The position numbers were made by a program, and so were the translations under genes. A stretch of 64,000 nucleotides of DNA, from positions 4,712,001 through 4,776,000 of the forward strand of contig CBDCWE010000003.1 in NCBI GenBank assembly GCA_965223355.1. The letters run 5' to 3'. Shown here piece by piece: positions 15,769-23,596 of the stretch (position 1 is its first letter; every line of letters starts with the position of its first letter). This stretch comes from Tectiglobus sp965223355 (GTDB lineage Bacteria; Pseudomonadota; Alphaproteobacteria; Rhizobiales; Hyphomicrobiaceae). Below the pieces are notes generated by a model. It saw only the letters and a program-made list of their open reading frames with translations, did no database searches and was not told where the DNA came from.

Positions 15769-16782
15769 GTGGATCCCGTCACGGCAATTTTGGTTGGGTT
15801 TGGCCTGCTCGTTATGGGCGGCGAATTACTTGTCCGCGGCGCCGTGCGCGCGGCGCAATGTTTCGGCATTTCGCCGTTGATGATCGGCATCGTGTTGGTC
15901 GGTTTCGGCACCTCGGCACCGGAAATGGCGATTTCCGTTTATGCCGCGTTGCAGGCATCGCCCGGCATCGCGGTCGGAAACATTGTCGGCTCGAGCATCT
16001 CCAACATTCTCCTGATCCTCGGCTTGTCGGCGATGATCATGCCGATCGCCGTGAGCTCCAAGGCGCTGTCGCGCGACGGCGTTGTCGTTCTTGCAAGCGC
16101 GGTCGGGTTTGCCATGCTCGGACTGGTTCATCCACTTGACCGCCCGATTGGCGCCCTGTTTCTGGTCGGCCTCGTCGGCTACCTGACCTACGCTTGGCGC
16201 CAGGAACGGACTTCACCGTCACAGGATTTGACCAGCGCGCAGATTCGTGCCGAAGCGCAGGATCAACTGCGCCACGTGAATTTTAGCGCGCGCCTGGTGG
16301 CCGGGGTGCGCGCGGGGATGCCGCTCGGCGTCGCGCTGGTTATGGCCACTGCCGGGCTCGCCGTTCTGATCTTCGGCGGACAGGTGCTCGTCGACGGTGC
16401 TGTCGCACTGGCGCGATCCTACGATGTCAGCGAAGAGGTTATCGGCCTGACGATCGTGGCCGTTGGCACATCGATGCCGGAGCTGGTGACGTCCCTGGTC
16501 GCCGCTCTGCGTCGCCAGCCCGCCGTGGCGGTCGGAAACATTCTCGGCTCCAACATCTACAACGTCCTGGGCGTCGGCGGTCTGACCGGACTGCTGGCGC
16601 CAACCGTGGTGCCCGAGCAAATCGCGATGTTCGACAATTTTGTTATGGTTGCAGCCGGCATTGCCCTGATGTTCTTTGCCTGGTCGGGCATGCGCATTTC
16701 CAGGCTGGAGGGGGCAACCTTGTTTGTCGCCTACGGCGTCTATCTGTGGTCGTTGCTACCCGCCAACCTGACTGCCGGGTAA
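15769..16782 (+). CDS. Calcium/sodium antiporter (CaCA family, YrbG-like)
   Basis: This inner-membrane exchanger has 337 residues and about ten hydrophobic segments in two homologous halves. The two signature alpha-repeats are GFGTSAPEMAIS near residue 48 and AVGTSMPELVTS near residue 235, each followed by GNIVGSSISNILLILG or GNILGSNIYNVLGVGG. These carry the acidic and polar residues that bind the transported ions. The cytoplasmic loop lies around residues 145-175. The GTG start at 15769 has AGGAG eight bases upstream. Whether the ion is Ca2+ or another cation is not settled by sequence. Confidence 0.88.
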   Translation: MDPVTAILVGFGLLVMGGELLVRGAVRAAQCFGISPLMIGIVLVGFGTSAPEMAISVYAALQASPGIAVGNIVGSSISNILLILGLSAMIMPIAVSSKALSRDGVVVLASAVGFAMLGLVHPLDRPIGALFLVGLVGYLTYAWRQERTSPSQDLTSAQIRAEAQDQLRHVNFSARLVAGVRAGMPLGVALVMATAGLAVLIFGGQVLVDGAVALARSYDVSEEVIGLTIVAVGTSMPELVTSLVAALRRQPAVAVGNILGSNIYNVLGVGGLTGLLAPTVVPEQIAMFDNFVMVAAGIALMFFAWSGMRISRLEGATLFVAYGVYLWSLLPANLTAG

Positions 16783-16890
16783 CGTTGCCGACGGCCCGCC
16801 GGGCAGGTTGCAGGCCCTGTCGCCGTGCCACCGAGCCAGACCCGGCCCGCGCTGCCCACCGCCCGGACGCCAAAAGGCGCGCTTTGCGCC

Positions 16891-17601
16891 TCAGCCGGCG
16901 TCGTAGCTGTCGCGCCGGCGCACCCAGGCCATCGGGAACGCCAGTGCACTCTCATCACGCCCCTTCGGGCACAGATCGAGCAACTGATAGGCCGTGTTCA
17001 TCATATCAAGGCCGCGCGCAAAGCAAGAATAGGTGTGAAAGATTGCGCCGCCTTCGTCGCGATAGAAAACGCTGATCCCGGGCGCTTCGTGCATCGGGAA
17101 CGGACCCGTCCTGTAGTTGTAGGTGACTTGATCGGTCGCCACCGCCTCGTCCGTGAACGAAACCTCGAAGTCGAAATTAAAGTCCGACTTGAGCGAAGAG
17201 ACCCAGGGAAACGTCCATCCCATGCGCGCCTTGTAGGCTTCGAGCTTTGCAAGCGGGGCCCGCGAGATCGCGGCGAACGCAACATCCCGGGCGGCCAAAT
17301 GAACGAGCATCGGACCATAGCCGTCAGCCCAGAACGAACAGGCCGGACAGCCCTCATCCCAATCCGGCCCGAACATGAAGTGCGACACCACGAGCTGGCT
17401 GTGCCGCGCGAACAGATCACCGAGCGACCTGTCGCCATCACTGCTCTGAAATACATAGGGCTTGTCAACCCTGACCCAAGGCAGCGACTGACGCTCGCGT
17501 GCCAACGCATCACGCGCGCGGGTGAAGGCCTTTTCCTGCGCCAGCAATTGCCGGCGCGCCGCGATCCATTGATCACGCGTGACAACGTTGTTTGGGTCCA
17601 T
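16891..17601 (-). CDS. DUF899 family thioredoxin-like protein
   Basis: The 236-residue protein matches the DUF899 family, which has a thioredoxin-like fold. Supporting segments are RDQWIAARRQLLAQEKAFTR, LPWVRVDKPYVFQSSDGDRS, VSHFMFGPDWDEGCPACSFW (the CPxC active-site-like pair), and DEGGAIFHTYSCFARGLDMM. The ATG at 17601 follows GGGAGG at good spacing. Family members often sit beside ArsR regulators, AHSA1 proteins and GSTs, as here (ArsR, AHSA1 and GST lie just upstream on the same strand). A redox or detoxification role is plausible but unproven. Confidence 0.8.
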   Translation of the reverse strand: MDPNNVVTRDQWIAARRQLLAQEKAFTRARDALARERQSLPWVRVDKPYVFQSSDGDRSLGDLFARHSQLVVSHFMFGPDWDEGCPACSFWADGYGPMLVHLAARDVAFAAISRAPLAKLEAYKARMGWTFPWVSSLKSDFNFDFEVSFTDEAVATDQVTYNYRTGPFPMHEAPGISVFYRDEGGAIFHTYSCFARGLDMMNTAYQLLDLCPKGRDESALAFPMAWVRRRDSYDAG

Positions 17602-17702
17602 TTGATCCTCCCGATCCCGGTTCGAATTATTTGCGCTCACGCTTGGTCGTCGCTGCGCTCGGCGCTCCGCAGGGGCGGCGCAATGCGCCGGATCGCTGTG
17701 CT

Positions 17703-17768
17703 CCCCATGAGCGTGTCCCCATGAGCGTGTCCACGTGAACGTGTCCAATTCAGTTGAACACGCTTTAG
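17703..17768. repeat. 14-bp tandem triplication plus a short interspersed motif
   Basis: CCCCATGAGCGTGT occurs at 17703-17716 and 17717-17730, with a variant at 17731-17744. TTCAGTTGAACACGCTTTAG follows at 17749-17768. Nearly the same 20-mer, with CTTCTAG at its end, recurs at about 54506-54526 beside a B repeat. It may be the remnant of a fourth repeat family. Confidence 0.65.
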
Positions 17769-17820
17769 CGGTGGGTGACGACCAAATGCAGACTTCAGCA
17801 TTTGGCAAACAAGCCAGCGC

Positions 17821-18423
17821 CTAGTCCTTGCTGTAGGGGCAGTTCGCCATCTCAAGGAGCCGCTGGTTGTAGGCCTCAACATTGCCAAATCCCGTTAGAT
17901 GCCCGCCCATGCGCCGCGCCCAATTGGTAGCAAATCCGGCAAAGATGTCGGCCACCGAGAACGTGTTTTCGATCAGAAACTCGTTCGCTGCAAAGTGCGC
18001 ATCGAGCGGTGCGAGCGCGCGCTTCAATTCCATGGCGTTTTGTGCGTGCACGGCTTCGATGCGCTGATCTTCCGGATAAAGGAAGGAATTGCGCGCCGAA
18101 CTCCATAAATGCGCCTCGACCTCGGTCATGATGTAAGCGCACCATTGGTCGTGCAGCGCCCGCGCCCAGGTCCCCGACGGCGCAATCAGTCCCTTTTCCG
18201 GATGGCTGTCGGCGAGCCATGTGCAGATCGCAGCCGATTCAAACAGCGCCCGCCCGTTGTCCGTAATGGCGGGAAGCTTGCCGAGCGGATGCACCTTCTT
18301 CAATTCATCCGAGCCGATCAATGCGCGATCATCCCGGCTCTCGTGGGCGAGCCCGAGTTCGGTGAGCGTCCAGCGCACACGCTGCGACCGGGTTGGGCCA
18401 AACTCATAGTGGACGATCGTCAT
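17821..18423 (-). CDS. Glutathione S-transferase family protein
   Basis: This protein of 200 residues starts MTIVHYEFGPTRSQRVRWTL, with Ser/Arg near the position of the GST catalytic residue. HPLGKLPAITDNGRALFESA AICTWL supplies the glutathione-binding Pro and the Glu-Ser pair. The helical domain ends with ADIFAGFATNWARRMG. The ATG at 18423 has AAAGGA upstream and is preferred to one six codons earlier. The gene is third in a likely ArsR-AHSA1-GST-DUF899 transcription unit. A solo family C tip sits between it and the AHSA1 gene. Confidence 0.85.
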   Translation of the reverse strand: MTIVHYEFGPTRSQRVRWTLTELGLAHESRDDRALIGSDELKKVHPLGKLPAITDNGRALFESAAICTWLADSHPEKGLIAPSGTWARALHDQWCAYIMTEVEAHLWSSARNSFLYPEDQRIEAVHAQNAMELKRALAPLDAHFAANEFLIENTFSVADIFAGFATNWARRMGGHLTGFGNVEAYNQRLLEMANCPYSKD

Positions 18424-18442
18424 GTCGGTATCCTTTCGCATC

Positions 18443-18460
18443 TAGTGGTCTGTATCACTT
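18443..18460. repeat. Solo tip of repeat family C
   Basis: TAGTGGTCTGTATCACTT is identical or nearly identical to the C element ends, but the body is missing. It supplies the TGA stop of the AHSA1 gene on the minus strand. Confidence 0.75.
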
Positions 18461-18901
18461 GAGTTGTGAAATCTTCGCCGCGAGGCGATCGAGGCAGGCG
18501 GTCCAGCCCATGCTGTGTCGGTCGCGCGCCTGTTCGTCGGCGAACTGCTCGTGCCGCAATTGCAGCCGGGTTGCACCTTCGTGATAGCCAAGCGTGACGG
18601 TCACTTGCGAAACCCGCTCGGGCGTCGTTTCCCAGAACCAGGAAAACACCAGCCGCTCATTCTCGATGACTTCGCGGTAGGCGCCCGAAACACAATGGCG
18701 TTCGCCGTCGGGGCCCAGCATCACGATCCTGAAACGGCCGCCAACACGCACATCGCATTCAGGTACTTCACATGCAAAACCGTCGGCGGGAGCGAACCAT
18801 TGCGCCATTTTCACCGGATCGGTCCAGGCCGCATAAACGGCCGCGACCGGCGCGCGAAGGGTGCGGTTTATCGTCAGGCTCGGTGCTGTGCTCGCAACCA
18901 T
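18455..18901 (-). CDS. AHSA1/SRPBCC domain protein
   Basis: This 148-residue, single-domain protein belongs to the START-like SRPBCC superfamily (activator of Hsp90 ATPase homologue 1 type). It begins INRTLRAPVAAVYAAWTDPV, followed by MAQWFAPADGF, the characteristic helix-grip opening, and ends with a long amphipathic helix. Such proteins form a hydrophobic cavity, and many are encoded directly downstream of an ArsR regulator, as here (2-base gap). The ligand is unknown. The last codon and the TGA stop lie in a remnant family C repeat tip. Confidence 0.88.
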   Translation of the reverse strand: MVASTAPSLTINRTLRAPVAAVYAAWTDPVKMAQWFAPADGFACEVPECDVRVGGRFRIVMLGPDGERHCVSGAYREVIENERLVFSWFWETTPERVSQVTVTLGYHEGATRLQLRHEQFADEQARDRHSMGWTACLDRLAAKISQLK

Positions 18902-18903
18902 AC

Positions 18904-19323
18904 TCAGTCCTTCTTTCGGCGCTTGGCGGAAACCTTGCGGGTTGATCTGCGCGTCGGCTGCGATGGCGAACCGTCGCTGGCCTGATCACTCTCGGCCTCG
19001 ACGAATTCAGCCAGTGCATCGAGACGCACCGACCAAAACGCCTGCATGTCTTCAAGCCACGCCATGGCCTGGCCCATCGGTTCGGGGTTGAGGCGGCAGA
19101 ACACCGTGCGGCCCTGCTTCGCGCGGATCACGAGACCGGCACCTTCCAACACCGACAAATGCTTAATGACGGCCGGCAGCGACATGTCGAACGGCTCGGC
19201 CAGCTCACTCACCGTACACGTCTCACCATGCTTCAGGCGGGCAACCATCGCGCGCCTGGTCGGATCGGCCAACGCACCAAAAGCCCTGTCGAGTTCGGAT
19301 CTGTCGGTCACGGCCTGCACCAT
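18904..19323 (-). CDS. ArsR-family winged-helix repressor
   Basis: The protein has 139 residues. LDRAFGALADPTRRAMVARL followed by ETCTVSELAEPFDMSLPAVI and KHLSVLEGAGLV is the ArsR winged HTH at about residues 9-75. No CxC metal-binding pair is visible, so it is not a typical metal sensor. A Lys/Arg/Ser-rich tail closes the protein. The ATG at 19323 has no clear ribosome binding site, so the message may be leaderless. A palindrome immediately upstream suggests autoregulation. It heads the AHSA1-GST-DUF899 group. Confidence 0.88.
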   Translation of the reverse strand: MVQAVTDRSELDRAFGALADPTRRAMVARLKHGETCTVSELAEPFDMSLPAVIKHLSVLEGAGLVIRAKQGRTVFCRLNPEPMGQAMAWLEDMQAFWSVRLDALAEFVEAESDQASDGSPSQPTRRSTRKVSAKRRKKD

Positions 19324-19326
19324 CAA

Positions 19327-19368
19327 TTAACTAATCGGTTAAGTATTATAATCCGGCCCGGCTGTCAA
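19327..19368 (-). promoter_or_regulatory. Promoter and likely operator of the ArsR-AHSA1 unit
   Basis: TTAACTAATCGGTTAA at 19327-19342 is an inverted repeat (TTAAC/GTTAA) ending four bases before the ATG. It resembles sites bound by ArsR proteins paired with AHSA1 genes. On the minus strand a TATAAT lies at 19345-19350 and a TTGACA at 19363-19368. The spacing from TTGACA to TATAAT is only 12, while TACTTA overlapping the palindrome is at 17. Either way a bound repressor would cover the promoter. Confidence 0.6.
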
Positions 19369-19532
19369 TCCACAACCCGCGCTCTCCGACATTGGCTTGT
19401 CGGCGCAGCGTCGGCGATGGCGCCCAAATGGCAGCACGGCGACCAATCGCGACGCCCGGGTTGACGGGCGGGCGCAATGACGTCATTGCGCTGTTTGTGC
19501 ACGCAACCACGCCCGGCACAGGAGAGACAACC

Positions 19533-19973
19533 TTGGCCCGTTCCGAATATAATTTCTTTCATCGGTTCCGCATCCGGTATTCCGAAATCGACGGCCAGGG
19601 CATTGTCTTCAACGCCCACTATCTAACGTTCTACGATACGGCGATTACCGAGTACCTGCGCACACTGCCTTACGACTACAAGTTGGAAACCGGACGCACC
19701 GGCATCGACTTTCACACCGTACGGACCGTCGTCGAATACACCGCCCCGGTCTACTTCGACGAACAAATCGACGTGTGCGTCAAGGTCGGCCGCATTGGCC
19801 GCTCTTCGGTCCGCTTCGACTTCGAGGTGCACGCCAAGGACGTCGAGGATCTGCGCACCACCGGCGAAGTCATCTGGGTCTACACCAATCAGCAAACCCA
19901 CAACACCGAAGCGGTCGACGACCGGCTGGTCGACCTGATCGTCGCCCGCGAAGGGGCCGCCATCCGCAGTTAG
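19533..19973 (+). CDS. Hot-dog fold acyl-CoA thioesterase (YbgC/4-hydroxybenzoyl-CoA type)
   Basis: The protein has 146 residues. FFHRFRIRYSEIDGQGIVFN followed by AHYLTFYDTAITEYLR carries the Asp-x-x-Gly-x-Val-x-x-x-x-Tyr signature of 4HBT-type thioesterases, with the catalytic Asp near residue 19. The rest is the usual hot-dog strand pattern. A TTG start at 19533 preceded by AGGAG fits the family length; other starts upstream would add unrelated residues. It probably hydrolyses acyl- or aroyl-CoA esters in the cytoplasm. The PhnD-like gene follows 67 bases downstream on the same strand. Confidence 0.8.
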   Translation: MARSEYNFFHRFRIRYSEIDGQGIVFNAHYLTFYDTAITEYLRTLPYDYKLETGRTGIDFHTVRTVVEYTAPVYFDEQIDVCVKVGRIGRSSVRFDFEVHAKDVEDLRTTGEVIWVYTNQQTHNTEAVDDRLVDLIVAREGAAIRS

Positions 19974-20040
19974 ACGTGAACTGTCTGGGCGGGATCCATG
20001 CGGCCCGGGTCGGCAACGCTAAAGGGAGGCATTGACGGCG

Positions 20041-20802
20041 ATGATTGCAAGTTTGCCGATGTACTATCATCCGCGGTTGGCGGACGCCTATCGACGCTAT
20101 TGGGCGCTCATCCGCCGCAACTTGTGCGACGGCGGCATCGATGCGCCCGCTGCACTGACCTGCGACAGTGACCGCTATGCGGTCTGGCTAAGTCCCGATT
20201 TGCTGCTGAGCCAGACCTGTGGCCTGCCCTATCGCACCCGCCTCCACGGCCACGTGCAACTGGTCGCCACACCGGATTTCGGGGTCGAGGGCTGCCGGCC
20301 GGGTTACTATCACAGCGTGCTGGTTGTGCGCGCAGACGAGCCGCGCACGGCGGTGTCTGATTTCGCCGGGTCCGTGTTGGCCTACAATGGTGCCGATTCG
20401 CAGTCCGGCTACGCGGCACCGTTTCACCATGCCGAACGCCGCGGGTTCCGATTTCAGAACTTGCTGCACTCCGGCCAACATTTGGCCTCGGCCGAGCTGG
20501 TGGCTAGAGGTGCCGCCGACATCGCCGCCCTCGATGTCGTGACGTGGCGCATCATCGCCGCCCATGAACCGGTCGCAGCGGCGCTTCGCATCCTTGAGAC
20601 GACCGCTGAGACCCCCGGCCTGCCCTACATCACCTCGCTCGGCCAAGATCGCGGGATCATCTTCGATGCGCTCGATCAGGCAATTGAACGGCTCGATGCC
20701 GGCGATCGCCGACAGCTGGGCCTCAAAGGCGTTGTGAAAATCCCGGTTGAAGACTACCTGGCCGTGCCCAACCCGGCGCCAATCGATCGGCAACGGGCGT
20801 GA
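20041..20802 (+). CDS. PhnD-like substrate-binding-fold protein without signal peptide
   Basis: The 253-residue protein resembles the PhnD/SsuA-type periplasmic binding fold. LPMYYHPRLADAYRRYWALI opens it, and SDFAGSVLAYNGADSQSGYA carries the conserved AYNxxDSxSG ligand loop of PhnD proteins. No signal peptide or lipobox precedes the fold, so it is probably cytoplasmic. There are no ABC permease or ATPase genes next to it. GGGAGG ten bases before the ATG at 20041 supports that start over a TTG nine bases earlier. It may be a sensor or stand-alone binding protein (inference). Confidence 0.7.
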   Translation: MIASLPMYYHPRLADAYRRYWALIRRNLCDGGIDAPAALTCDSDRYAVWLSPDLLLSQTCGLPYRTRLHGHVQLVATPDFGVEGCRPGYYHSVLVVRADEPRTAVSDFAGSVLAYNGADSQSGYAAPFHHAERRGFRFQNLLHSGQHLASAELVARGAADIAALDVVTWRIIAAHEPVAAALRILETTAETPGLPYITSLGQDRGIIFDALDQAIERLDAGDRRQLGLKGVVKIPVEDYLAVPNPAPIDRQRA

Positions 20803-21117
20803 GGTTGCGCAGACAAATTGCAAACAAGAACGATGGTCGAAGCGGCAAGATCTGACCTCACGCGCCACAGTCCCGCTTGGTCGGGCAGCCAACCTCGAAC
20901 ACCTCCGGGGGCCCGGGGAACCCATCCCCTGCTCGCGGTGTTTGCGGGGCGTTGTCGGGTATCTCACCTCGGCACCACTGTGGCCGGGCGGGGCCGCGGC
21001 ATGGTTCGAGCGAACTGTGAATGGCCATAGCATCCTGCCGGCGCGATAACCCATTGCTGACGGCCGGCCTCATAGCTTATCCTCGATACGATCCATCGGC
21101 CAACCAAGGTGATGCCT
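20803..21117. other. Intergenic region, nothing recognised
   Basis: These 315 bases between the PhnD-like gene and a GST gene hold no convincing gene, RNA or repeat copy. AAGG at about 21106-21109 is the likely ribosome binding site of the GST gene. Confidence 0.4.
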
Positions 21118-21747
21118 GTGAGCAAATCGATTAAAGTGTGGGGGCGGCGCAACTCAATCAATGTCCAGAAAGTTCTATGGACGCTCGCCGAACTCGACAT
21201 CGAGCACGAACGGATCGACGCCGGTTTGGCATTCGGTGTTGTCGATGAAGATTGGTTCGCAGAGCTCAATCCAAATCGAACCGTGCCGGTCCTGCAGGAT
21301 GGCGAGACGGTAATCTGGGAGTCGAATGCGATTGTGCGCTATCTTGCGACCAAGTTCGGTCTCGGGCGCCTTATGCCCGACGACCCGGAGATGCGCGCGC
21401 GGGCCGACATGTGGATGGACTGGCAGCAAACAACGATCATGCCATGGCTTGGACCGGTCTTCCTCGGCCTCGTGCGCACCCCGGAGAACGAGCGTGACAG
21501 CGAGGCTATCCGAGTTGCAGCTGATCACGTTCGTCAACGACTGTCGATTCTTGATGCCCACCTGCGCGGCTCGAGCTATCTGACCGGCAACCAACTTTGC
21601 GCTGCTGATATCCCGCTTGGCTGTGTCGCGTATCGGTGGTTTGCATTACCTGTTGAACATGGCGCATTGCCGAACGTTCGGGCATGGTATGCCAGACTGA
21701 CCGAGCGGCCGCACTATGGCGAGCACGTGATGTTGGCGCTGACATAG
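21118..21747 (+). CDS. Glutathione S-transferase family protein
   Basis: This protein of 209 residues has IKVWGRRNSINVQKVLWTLA with the Ser/Asn pair of the theta/beta-like active site. NPNRTVPVLQDGETVIWESN AIVRYL gives the glutathione-site Pro, Glu and Ser. The C-terminal helical domain contains LTGNQLCAADIPLGCVAYRW. The GTG at 21118 has AAGG eight bases upstream; an ATG two codons earlier is the alternative. The epimerase gene starts 24 bases after the stop on the same strand. Substrate is unknown; it is one of three GST genes in this window. Confidence 0.85.
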   Translation: MSKSIKVWGRRNSINVQKVLWTLAELDIEHERIDAGLAFGVVDEDWFAELNPNRTVPVLQDGETVIWESNAIVRYLATKFGLGRLMPDDPEMRARADMWMDWQQTTIMPWLGPVFLGLVRTPENERDSEAIRVAADHVRQRLSILDAHLRGSSYLTGNQLCAADIPLGCVAYRWFALPVEHGALPNVRAWYARLTERPHYGEHVMLALT

Positions 21748-21771
21748 GGGGCTCGGCCGGGATCGTTCAGA

Positions 21772-22731
21772 ATGAAGCTTCTCGTCACCGGGGCAACCGG
21801 ACAAGTCGGCAGGGAACTCGTACGACAAGCCGCCGAGCAAGGCCATGGCGTGACCGCGGTGAGCCGTTCGGCGAAGCCCGAGAACGGATCTCACTCCCAG
21901 GCCAACGTCCGCTGGGTGGCTTGCGATCTATCCGATCCCGCGGCAGTGGGCCAGCTTGCTGATAAGCACCCAATCGACTGCTGCATTCACGGCGCCGCAG
22001 TTTCGAATGAGGCTTATGCGCGTCCCGATCCGCTCGGTGCGATCAACAGTAACGTGCTGGCAACGGCGAACCTGCTCGAAACCGCGCGCGTGCGGAACTG
22101 GCGCCGTATGTTGCTGATTGGTACGGGCTCGGTGTTTCAATGCAGGAGGGCTCTGGCAACACCGATTAGGGAAGACGAAACGCCAGTCCCGCAAAACATT
22201 TACAGCACGACCAAGTTCAATGCTGAAATGCTGATGCGGATGTACCGAAGTGAGTTTGACCTGTCGGCGGCGACCGTCCGGATCTCCTGGGTCTATGGGC
22301 CGCCGGTCGTGGCTGATGCGCCAACCCGAGGCCCGGTGCCCTCCTTTCTGCTGCGCGCCATGCGCGGAATTGCGATCAAGGAGCCGGGCGGGGACTTTGC
22401 GGCCAGTTTTACATTCGTGGGCGATGTCGCCGCTGGCCTGCTTGCCGCCATCGCGGCAGAACAACTCAACCACGACATTTACCACCTTGGTCCGGGTCGG
22501 AATTTCAGCGCGCATGACGTCGCAGATGCTGTCCGAGCAGCTGTTCCCGCGGCGAAGATCGAGCTGAGCGCCGGAACGCAACCGTGGACCACGTACACCG
22601 CAATGCGCGCACCGCTTGTCGGTGAACGGCTGTTCGTTGATACCGGCTTTGCATTACAATATTCGTTGTCGCAGGGTATCGCAGCCTATGCCGACTGGAT
22701 GCGGGCCAACCTTCGGGCATGGCAACAATGA
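21772..22731 (+). CDS. NAD(P)-dependent epimerase/dehydratase (extended SDR)
   Basis: The protein has 319 residues. MKLLVTGATGQVGRELVRQA is the Rossmann GxxGxxG dinucleotide site. The catalytic region IGTGSVFQC ... NIYSTTKFNAEMLM gives the YxxxK pair near residues 143-147, with the preceding Ser. Members act on nucleotide sugars or on small carbonyl compounds. The final third contains the substrate-binding region. It converges on the aroE-like gene of the catabolic operon, with only 14 bases between the stops. It may be transcribed with the GST gene upstream. Confidence 0.8.
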   Translation: MKLLVTGATGQVGRELVRQAAEQGHGVTAVSRSAKPENGSHSQANVRWVACDLSDPAAVGQLADKHPIDCCIHGAAVSNEAYARPDPLGAINSNVLATANLLETARVRNWRRMLLIGTGSVFQCRRALATPIREDETPVPQNIYSTTKFNAEMLMRMYRSEFDLSAATVRISWVYGPPVVADAPTRGPVPSFLLRAMRGIAIKEPGGDFAASFTFVGDVAAGLLAAIAAEQLNHDIYHLGPGRNFSAHDVADAVRAAVPAAKIELSAGTQPWTTYTAMRAPLVGERLFVDTGFALQYSLSQGIAAYADWMRANLRAWQQ

Positions 22732-22745
22732 ACGTCGGGCTGCGG

Positions 22746-23585
22746 TCAGCCGGGCTCAATATCCGCAGCGAGCAGATCGTACTGTTCACGTGTCACTTCG
22801 GGCCGGGTTCCGAACCACAACTCGAAACCACGAACCGCCTGATGCAACAGCATATCCAAGCCGTTAGACGTCACCAGGCCGCGTGCCTCGGCGGCGGTGA
22901 GCAGCGGCGTCTTGAGCGGAACGTAAACGATATCGGCAACGATGGCGCCGACCGGCAAGCCATCAATGTCAATATCGAGCGGCTCGTGACCATGCATACC
23001 AAGCGACGTGGCGTTGCACAGCAGTTGCGCCGTTGCCAGCAATTCGGGGACATCGTCCCAGCTTGCCGGATGCACCGTCTCACCAAACCGATCACGCAAC
23101 GCAAAAGCCTTTTCACGCGTACGATTGACGAGATGGATCCGGTCAATGCCTCGCTCGATCAGACCGTAGACCACGGCGCGCCCGGCACCGCCGGCGCCGA
23201 GGACGACGGCATCGGTGGTTCGCTGTTGCCAACCCGGCGAGGAAGCATCAAGCGAGCCAACGAACCCTTCAACGTCTGTGTTGGTCGAGCGCAGCGTCCC
23301 ATCGTCAAGCCACAGCGTGTTGGCCGCCTCAATAGCCTTGGCGCGCGCGTCCGGCTCGGACAGCTCGAATGCAACGTCCTTGTACGGCATTGTTACATTG
23401 GCGCCGACATAGCCGTGGTCGGCGAGATTGTCGATGAACTCAACGATGTCGTCCGGCGACACTTCTTCGGCGCGATAATCGGCATCAAGGCCATAGCGAT
23501 TGATCCAATAACCGTGAAGCTTGGGCGATCGAGAGTGTTTGGCTGGATATCCGATAACGCAAGCGGCACGTGGTGTCGTTGCCAT
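22746..23585 (-). CDS. aroE: Shikimate dehydrogenase family protein
   Basis: The protein has 279 residues. VIGYPAKHSRSPKLHGYWIN matches the shikimate-binding segment (the usual SxS is replaced by SRS). VGANVTMPYKD holds the catalytic Lys. VVLGAGGAGRAVVYGLIERG is the NADP site, and NATSLGMHG and LDMLLHQAVRGFELW are further signatures. The enzyme interconverts 3-dehydroshikimate and shikimate, or related quinate-type substrates in catabolic relatives. It is the last gene of a ten-gene unit that starts at the LacI-type regulator. That position beside aroQ makes a catabolic paralogue likely (inference). Confidence 0.85.
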   Translation of the reverse strand: MATTPRAACVIGYPAKHSRSPKLHGYWINRYGLDADYRAEEVSPDDIVEFIDNLADHGYVGANVTMPYKDVAFELSEPDARAKAIEAANTLWLDDGTLRSTNTDVEGFVGSLDASSPGWQQRTTDAVVLGAGGAGRAVVYGLIERGIDRIHLVNRTREKAFALRDRFGETVHPASWDDVPELLATAQLLCNATSLGMHGHEPLDIDIDGLPVGAIVADIVYVPLKTPLLTAAEARGLVTSNGLDMLLHQAVRGFELWFGTRPEVTREQYDLLAADIEPG

Positions 23586-23596
23586 GTCGACGCCCT

